NCBI RefSeq assembly: GCF_020711195.1
Contig: NZ_JAJFAT010000004.1
Span: 62,001 to 126,000 of the forward strand
Length of the DNA stretch: 64,000 nt
DNA from: Halanaerobium polyolivorans
GTDB lineage: Bacteria > Bacillota > Halanaerobiia > Halanaerobiales > Halanaerobiaceae
Direction: 5' to 3'
The translations under genes were made by a program, and so were the position numbers. Shown here in pieces: positions 59,497 through 64,000 of the stretch (its first letter is position 1; every line of letters begins with the position of its first letter). Below the pieces are notes generated by a model that did not search any database, was not told the DNA's origin, and saw nothing but the letters and a program-made list of their open reading frames with translations.

Positions 59497-60117
59497 TTAA
59501 GCTGTTAACTGTCGGTTGACAGCTTTTAAACAGGCTTTTGCAATTGCTAAAGCCATATTATTATCTAGATAAACTGCTCCAACCAACTTTTCTGCCAGTC
59601 GATTTCTCTGCTTTTCAAATTTAGAAATTTGCGCAATTACCAAATCTTCTTTTCCTTTTACAGTAAAAACATCTTCTACAATCAAACGTCCTTCAATTTT
59701 AAAATATCTATTTAATACTTCTATTACTGACCTGGCAATTAGTTTTTCTATGCTCTCTCCAACTTGAGCTTCAAAGCTCTCTTCTATTCTTTCTTCATTG
59801 ATTTCCATTATTACCATACAGCGGGAACGATTATTTTCGGTGTAAACAGAAATTAATTCAACCCTATTTGAAGCCATCTTCTCTATATCCTGAGAAAAAT
59901 CACTTCTTATTCTTGCAATACTAATTTTTTTGTGATCAATCTTTTGATCATTATGGACCAAAAAAACTGTTTCTACATCTCTGACAATTCTTTTTGGGTC
60001 TCTTTTTTTATCAGCAATAATATGTATTTCGTCTACTTCACTGCCACCAGTTAAAGTACATGAGACCACACCATCTAACTCCTGAATTAAATTCTTAATC
60101 TTCTTCTCCATAGCCAA
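59497..60117 (-). CDS. Unknown 206-aa protein coupled to an HD-GYP protein
   Basis: About 204-206 aa, not recognised. It seems to have an N-terminal alpha/beta region (IKNLIQELDGVVSCTLTGG; IVRDVETVFLVHNDQK) and a repeated, similar second region (ELISVYTENNRSRCMVIMEI). A C-terminal helix of LAIAKACLKAVNRQL type follows. No signal peptide or membrane helix. The start may be the TTG at 60117 (GGGGG 6 nt upstream) or the ATG at 60111. It follows the HD-GYP gene by 15 bases and precedes a terminator, so it is likely part of the same signalling unit. No function is proposed. Confidence 0.75.
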   Translation of the reverse strand: MAMEKKIKNLIQELDGVVSCTLTGGSEVDEIHIIADKKRDPKRIVRDVETVFLVHNDQKIDHKKISIARIRSDFSQDIEKMASNRVELISVYTENNRSRCMVIMEINEERIEESFEAQVGESIEKLIARSVIEVLNRYFKIEGRLIVEDVFTVKGKEDLVIAQISKFEKQRNRLAEKLVGAVYLDNNMALAIAKACLKAVNRQLTA

Positions 60118-60132
60118 GCCAGACCCCCATAT

Positions 60133-61422
60133 TTAATATTCTATAGAAAATTGGTACTCACTAATTAAATCCTCTCTTAAGAAACTGTTATCAAAATGTC
60201 CATCTTCTATCAATTTAATCATTTCTGCAGCAATTTCTGGATCAAATTGACTGCCAGAACAGACCTCTAACTCCTCAATTGTTTCCATTTTTGTTAATGG
60301 TGCTTTATAGCTTCTTCCTGTTGTCATAACATCAAAAGAATCTGTAATATTTAATATCCTGGCTCCAATTGGTATTTCTTTTTCGGCAATACCATCAGGA
60401 TAGCCTGTACCATCCCAACGCTCATGATGGTGTAATAGAACATCTAGTTCTTCTTTTAGTATATCTATATCTTTTAAAAGTTGGTAACCATATACCGCAT
60501 GTTTTTTTATTTCTTGATATTGAGTATTACTTAGTTTATCAGAGCTTTTAAGTACTTCATCATTAACATATATTTTACCTATATCATGGATTTTAGCTAC
60601 ATTAATTATTTTTTCAGACTTGGTTTTTGATAAACCAAGCTGTTTACAAAGATGATAGGTATAATATGCTACCCGCTTACAGTGACCTTCAGTATAATGA
60701 TCTTTAGAATCAATAACCTTTAAGAAACTCTCTACAATCTGGGTATAGGAGTTGATTTGCTGTAAACGTGAATAAAAGAAATCTTTAATCACATATAATA
60801 ATACGATTACCAGAGCAAAAAAGACCTTACCAAAATATATATAGGAAGCCAATAATATAATACCGATAAAATATGATGTAATTAAATTTTTAGAAAGTTC
60901 GAAAAAATAATTGATCAAAGAGGTTTGCTTAATATCATTTTCTGCCAGATATAAGACTATATAAACAAGGATATTATCTACCAGAAAATAGACTAGACTT
61001 GCTGCCAAAAGGGCTGAAAAGGGGAAACCTTCTCCACCAAGATAATTTCTTGTGTAATTATAAGCTAAAGCACCAGCTGCTGCTGCCAGGAAAAAGACAG
61101 CTCTGTTGAATAAAAATTTATACCAGACAAAACCATTATCCCTGCTCTTAAATTCTGTTGAACCCACAGCAGAGACCACTGCAGCCCAGAAAGGATTTAA
61201 GACAACAAAGGCCGTCAGCAAAATCGGGAGGTTCATTGAGGTAATAACCTTAGAAATACTATTAAATAACATGCTCATATTACTTAATATTAAAAGAGCA
61301 AAAGTAAAAAAAAGCAGCTCATTAAAAGCAAAATCAAATATATAGCTGCTGCCTAGCCTTAAAAAAACTAAAAAGGCAGCTGCAAAAATTGTGCTTAAAT
61401 ATAGTTTTAAGTTTTTATCCAT
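60133..61422 (-). CDS. Membrane-anchored HD-GYP domain protein
   Basis: 429 aa. About seven hydrophobic segments occupy residues 1-220 (for example YLSTIFAAAFLVFLRLGSSY and FFALVIVLLYVIKDFF). A C-terminal HD-GYP domain follows: H-x3-H in DHYTEGHCKRVA, the HD in AKIHDIGKIY, and HHHERWDGTGYPDG. HD-GYP domains usually hydrolyse cyclic-di-GMP; the key HD, HHE and GYP residues are all intact, so catalysis is plausible. The N-terminal membrane part is presumably a sensor. ATG start with AGAGG upstream. It lies between a small secreted-peptide-like gene upstream and the unknown 206-aa gene downstream. Confidence 0.9.
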   Translation of the reverse strand: MDKNLKLYLSTIFAAAFLVFLRLGSSYIFDFAFNELLFFTFALLILSNMSMLFNSISKVITSMNLPILLTAFVVLNPFWAAVVSAVGSTEFKSRDNGFVWYKFLFNRAVFFLAAAAGALAYNYTRNYLGGEGFPFSALLAASLVYFLVDNILVYIVLYLAENDIKQTSLINYFFELSKNLITSYFIGIILLASYIYFGKVFFALVIVLLYVIKDFFYSRLQQINSYTQIVESFLKVIDSKDHYTEGHCKRVAYYTYHLCKQLGLSKTKSEKIINVAKIHDIGKIYVNDEVLKSSDKLSNTQYQEIKKHAVYGYQLLKDIDILKEELDVLLHHHERWDGTGYPDGIAEKEIPIGARILNITDSFDVMTTGRSYKAPLTKMETIEELEVCSGSQFDPEIAAEMIKLIEDGHFDNSFLREDLISEYQFSIEY

Positions 61423-61525
61423 CTTAAAACATCCTCTGTTAATTAATATCTTATTTTATCTATTACTTTATTTATATATTTAAAGCTGAGTGAATGACGG
61501 ACAGGTTAAAGGTATTACTTAAGTT

Positions 61526-61615
61526 TTAACCCCATCTACTTGATTCTGCCAGTACTGAAATTGCAGTACCAAAAGTAATTAATGCTGTTGTAATGGCAAC
61601 GTAAAACTTTTTCAT
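61526..61615 (-). CDS. 29-aa signal-peptide-like small protein, candidate exported peptide
   Basis: The frame encodes MKKFYVAITTALITFGTAI and then SVLAESSRWG before a TAA. It starts with two lysines and a hydrophobic stretch, then a signal-peptidase-like VLA-E site, and would leave a hexapeptide ESSRWG. GGGAG lies 10 nt ahead of the ATG, and a -10 (TATAAT 61720-61725) plus a structured leader precede it. It is on the strand of, and 104 bases upstream of, the HD-GYP gene. It could be a pheromone, a leader peptide or a chance frame; coding is inferred from the start signals and the signal-peptide character. Confidence 0.45.
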   Translation of the reverse strand: MKKFYVAITTALITFGTAISVLAESSRWG

Positions 61616-61725
61616 TAAGATCCAGCTCCCTTCGCATATATCTTTCTAAGCTCGTAACACGAAGGTAAGCTAAGCTCTGTTATTTTTAAGCTAGTCTCTC
61701 TGCCGTCAATTCACTCTTTATTATA
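61616..61725 (-). promoter_or_regulatory. Promoter and structured leader ahead of the small-peptide gene
   Basis: Within the roughly 430-base gap between HD-GYP and fumC, a TATAAT lies at 61720-61725 (weak -35). About 100 bases of leader follow, with four AGCTTA repeats. A hairpin CCTTCG/CGAAGG (61629-61634 with 61660-61665) has one arm touching the GGGAG ribosome site. A translational switch is possible, but no known riboswitch consensus fits. The rest of the gap holds the fumC terminator and AT-rich sequence. Confidence 0.35.
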
Positions 61726-61787
61726 TTTCAATATATAATAGAAAAATCCTTTATTTTGTGGTATTTTTTATATAAATGTAAATAAAT

Positions 61788-61815
61788 GACGAAAAGAGCA
61801 GAAAACTGCTCTTTT
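61788..61815 (-). terminator. Rho-independent terminator of fumC
   Basis: The 10-bp perfect stem AAAAGAGCAG / CTGCTCTTTT (61792-61801 with 61806-61815) has an AAAA-complement loop and lies 39 bases past the fumC stop. The T-run is within the descending arm. Confidence 0.8.
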
Positions 61816-61853
61816 AAACATTTTAGATAATTATTCCTTTTTTTAAAATAAAA

Positions 61854-63248
61854 TTAATCAAGGTTTGGCTCTGTCATAGCAGCAGGGTCTATATATTCTT
61901 CAAATTCTTCTGCACTTAAATAATCGAGTTGAACTGCAGCTTCTTTTAAGGAAATATTTTCTTGATAAGCCTTTTGGGCTATTTCAGCTGCTTTATCATA
62001 GCCGATAATGGGATTAAGGGCTGTTACCAGCATTAAAGACCGCTCGAGGTACTCTTTGATCTGCTCCTGATCAGCTTCTATACCCTTTAAACACCTTTTA
62101 TTAAATGAACTTATACTATCACCTATTAACCTGATCGACTGCAGTATATTGTAAATTATTAATGGTTTGGCAGTATTTAACTGAAAATTGCCGCTGCTGC
62201 CACCAATATTAACTGCTGTATCATTAGCCATAACTTGAGCTGCTGCCTGGAAAAGAGCCTCAGCCTGAGTTGGATTAACCTTACCAGGCATAATAGAGCT
62301 GCCTGGTTCGTTTTTAGGAATTTTAATTTCAGCAATTCCACAGCGCGGGCCAGAACTCAGCCAGCGAACATCATTTGCTAATTTCATCATAAAAGCAGCG
62401 ATTGTTTTTAAAACCCCACTAAAATTAATAAAATTATTATGGGCAGATATTCCTGCTGATTTATTTTCAGCAGCCTTAAAGTCTTTTCCTGTTTCTAAAT
62501 TAATATACTGAACCACTAAGTTATCAAAACCTTTTTTGCTATTTAAGCCGGTTCCAACTGCTGTACCACCAATAGGCAGTCTTTTTAAATATTTTAAACT
62601 ATCTTTTAAAATCTCCAGACTTTCATCAAGCTGGGCCCGGAAAGAATCGAACTCCTGGCCTAAGGTTATTGGGGTTGCATCCATGAGATGAGTTCTTCCC
62701 ACCTTAGCTAAATCTTTGTATTTTTCAGCCTTATTTTTTAATTCTTGCTTTAGCTCTTCCAGGATTTCTATTAAAAAATCTTCAGTTTCTTTAACTACCG
62801 CAACAGCCATAACAGTAGGAAAAGTGTCATTAGTAGATTGAGACATATTGAGGTGGTCATTAGGATGAACCGGTTTTTTTGAACCCAACTTCTCTCCTGC
62901 CATTTCAGATATTCTATTGGCAAGTACTTCATTAACATTCATATTTGTTTGAGTACCAGAGCCAGTCTGCCAGAGAGAGATCGGAAAGTGTTCATCTAAT
63001 TTCCCGGCAATTAGTTCATCACAGGCTTTAATTATATATTCTTTTTTTTCCTGATCAATTAAACCCTGTTCATAGTTTGCCAAGCCAGCTGCTTTTTTTA
63101 TAATCCCATAATCTCTAATTATTTCAAGCGGCATTTTTTGCTCACCAATAGGAAAGTTTGCAGCTGCTCTAGCAGTCTGAGCACCATAATACTTGTTTTT
63201 AGGAACCTTTACTTCACCTAAACTATCTCTTTCTAATCTATACTCCAT
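61854..63248 (-). CDS. fumC: Fumarate hydratase, class II
   Basis: 464 aa from the ATG at 63248 (GAGGTGG upstream). It has the FumC opening RLERDSLGEVKVPKNKYYG, TNMNVNEVLANR, VHPNDHLNMSQSTNDTFPT and the fumarase/aspartase signature GSSIMPGKVNPTQ. The N-terminal RDSLGEV block favours fumarase over aspartate ammonia-lyase. It is a homotetrameric, Fe-S-independent cytoplasmic enzyme that interconverts fumarate and malate. It lies 18 bases after the activase gene. An in-frame ATG four codons earlier is possible. Confidence 0.93.
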   Translation of the reverse strand: MEYRLERDSLGEVKVPKNKYYGAQTARAAANFPIGEQKMPLEIIRDYGIIKKAAGLANYEQGLIDQEKKEYIIKACDELIAGKLDEHFPISLWQTGSGTQTNMNVNEVLANRISEMAGEKLGSKKPVHPNDHLNMSQSTNDTFPTVMAVAVVKETEDFLIEILEELKQELKNKAEKYKDLAKVGRTHLMDATPITLGQEFDSFRAQLDESLEILKDSLKYLKRLPIGGTAVGTGLNSKKGFDNLVVQYINLETGKDFKAAENKSAGISAHNNFINFSGVLKTIAAFMMKLANDVRWLSSGPRCGIAEIKIPKNEPGSSIMPGKVNPTQAEALFQAAAQVMANDTAVNIGGSSGNFQLNTAKPLIIYNILQSIRLIGDSISSFNKRCLKGIEADQEQIKEYLERSLMLVTALNPIIGYDKAAEIAQKAYQENISLKEAAVQLDYLSAEEFEEYIDPAAMTEPNLD

Positions 63249-63266
63249 ACTCCACCTCATTATTTA

Positions 63267-64000
63267 TCATAGTAATACATTATCTTCTGCTTCTTCTTTT
63301 TCTCTTTCCTGTTCTTCTAATTCTTCTAACTCTTTCATTACTTTCTGTTCTTGCTCAGGATCAATTTTATAGAGGTCAACCTCTTCTATTTCTTCTTTAC
63401 TTTCAGCTTCTTTTTCTTTAGTGCTATCTTTTTCATCTTTTTTGAGATTTCTATTCTTGTCAGTCATTGAGGCAGCAGTATGTTTACCACAGCGGTCACC
63501 GGTTACAGCAATTACCTTATCATCAGCTATTACCCGAATAACTTCACAATGATTTGCACAATCACTGCATTCAAAACTACTTGTCTCAAATTCTTCTTCT
63601 GTTAAATTAAAGCCTCTAAATTGACTTTCCACACCTTTTCTTTTTACATCTCTTTTGGCCAACATGGCAATACCTATTGCTCCCATCACATCATAATGTT
63701 TGGGTACTATAACCTCAGAATCTATTTCTTCTTCAAAGGCAGCTTTAATTCCTTCGTTGGCAGCAACTCCACCCTGGAATATAAACTCCCCTTCTAAAAC
63801 CCTATTTCTAACTAAGTTGTTCATATAGTTTCTAACCAGGGCTTCTGACAATCCTTTTATTATTTCAGGCTTGGTAAAACCATACTGCTGTTTAGAGATC
63901 ATATCTGACTCAGCAAAGACTGTACAGCGGCCTGCTATTCTTACATCTCTTTCTGCTTCATGGGCCAGACTACCAAAATCTTCAATCGCAATTCCCAGTC
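63267..64000 (-). CDS. Acyl-CoA dehydratase activase (BadF/BcrA-type ATPase), 5' end outside window
   Basis: About 244 C-terminal residues; the frame continues past 64000. The visible part has the activase end of the ATPase fold (RCTVFAESDMISKQQYGF, IFQGGVAANEGIKAAF and KHYDVMGAIGIAMLAKR), followed by a cysteine cluster CSDCANHC and GDRCGKH. Large relatives continue here into a DUF2229 domain. This chain instead ends after a Lys/Glu-rich tail of about 60 residues. The family couples ATP hydrolysis to electron transfer into 2-hydroxyacyl-CoA dehydratases or benzoyl-CoA reductases; which partner applies is unknown. It is upstream of fumC on the same strand. Confidence 0.88.
   Translation of the reverse strand, partial: LGIAIEDFGSLAHEAERDVRIAGRCTVFAESDMISKQQYGFTKPEIIKGLSEALVRNYMNNLVRNRVLEGEFIFQGGVAANEGIKAAFEEEIDSEVIVPKHYDVMGAIGIAMLAKRDVKRKGVESQFRGFNLTEEEFETSSFECSDCANHCEVIRVIADDKVIAVTGDRCGKHTAASMTDKNRNLKKDEKDSTKEKEAESKEEIEEVDLYKIDPEQEQKVMKELEELEEQEREKEEAEDNVLL

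Overview
The window is AT-rich and gene-dense. It looks like the chromosome of a strictly anaerobic, fermentative, diderm Firmicute of the order Halanaerobiales (Halanaerobium / Halothermothrix relatives). The evidence is: a sucrose-phosphate synthase that closely resembles, from memory, the one characterised from Halothermothrix orenii; clostridial-type genes (GlgC/GlgD pair, split GcvPA/GcvPB, 2-oxoacid:ferredoxin oxidoreductase, hybrid cluster protein, minimal SufBC-like system); and outer-membrane TolC-type proteins with an RND pump, which imply a second membrane. I see no rRNA, tRNA, CRISPR array, insertion sequence or phage. Most genes lie on the minus strand; only the glgBCD block and the pfkB-sps-glgP block lie on plus. 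Both window edges cut a gene: hcp at the left and an acyl-CoA dehydratase activase at the right.

Layout. 1-4.8 kb: hcp (nitrosative/redox stress), a ferritin-like protein and korAB. 4.9-8.2 kb: wecB and a two-gene putative DNA-modification/repair pair (radical SAM plus DUF4130 type). 8.4-12.6 kb: gcvPA, gcvPB and a COG3199 ATP-NAD-kinase-like gene. 12.6-14.8 kb: a radical SAM gene, then an encapsulin nanocompartment with its encapsulated ferritin, behind a consensus promoter overlapped by a Fur-like box. 14.9-22.8 kb: one long probable operon (fucose-isomerase-like, smsC, smsB, a three-gene SsuABC/TauABC-like transporter, a DUF2156 protein, lpd). 22.9-39.3 kb: storage and compatible-solute carbohydrate metabolism (glgA with an added HhH domain, glgB, glgC, glgD, pulA, pfkB, sps, glgP), interrupted by an alanine/glycine symporter and a DUF4914 protein. 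39.4-46.1 kb: DJ-1/PfpI, MscS, HAD, two unknown genes, an ECF S component with a structured leader, and a SEC-C/TPR protein. 46.2-49.4 kb: argC-argB-argD. 49.5-59.4 kb: a gamma-glutamyltransferase, a two-OMF RND efflux operon, a cupin and a TetR regulator. 59.5-61.8 kb: an unknown 206-aa protein, a membrane HD-GYP protein and a 29-codon secreted-peptide-like gene with a long leader. 61.9-64 kb: fumC and the activase.

How the parts work together. Glucose-1-phosphate is activated by GlgC/D, polymerised by GlgA, branched by GlgB, debranched by PulA and released by GlgP. SPS and the PfkB kinase probably divert hexose phosphate into sucrose, a compatible solute. The efflux operon, the TetR gene, the cupin gene and probably ggt share TGAATGAATATTCATTCA-type palindromes, so they look like one small TetR regulon. 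The cupin gene also shares a CRP/FNR-type box, at the same promoter position, with hcp. Two genes (argB and the ECF S component) have no ATG/GTG/TTG where homology and the Shine-Dalgarno sequence require a start; an ATA codon sits there in both. All functional calls come from reading translations and recalling families; no search was run.
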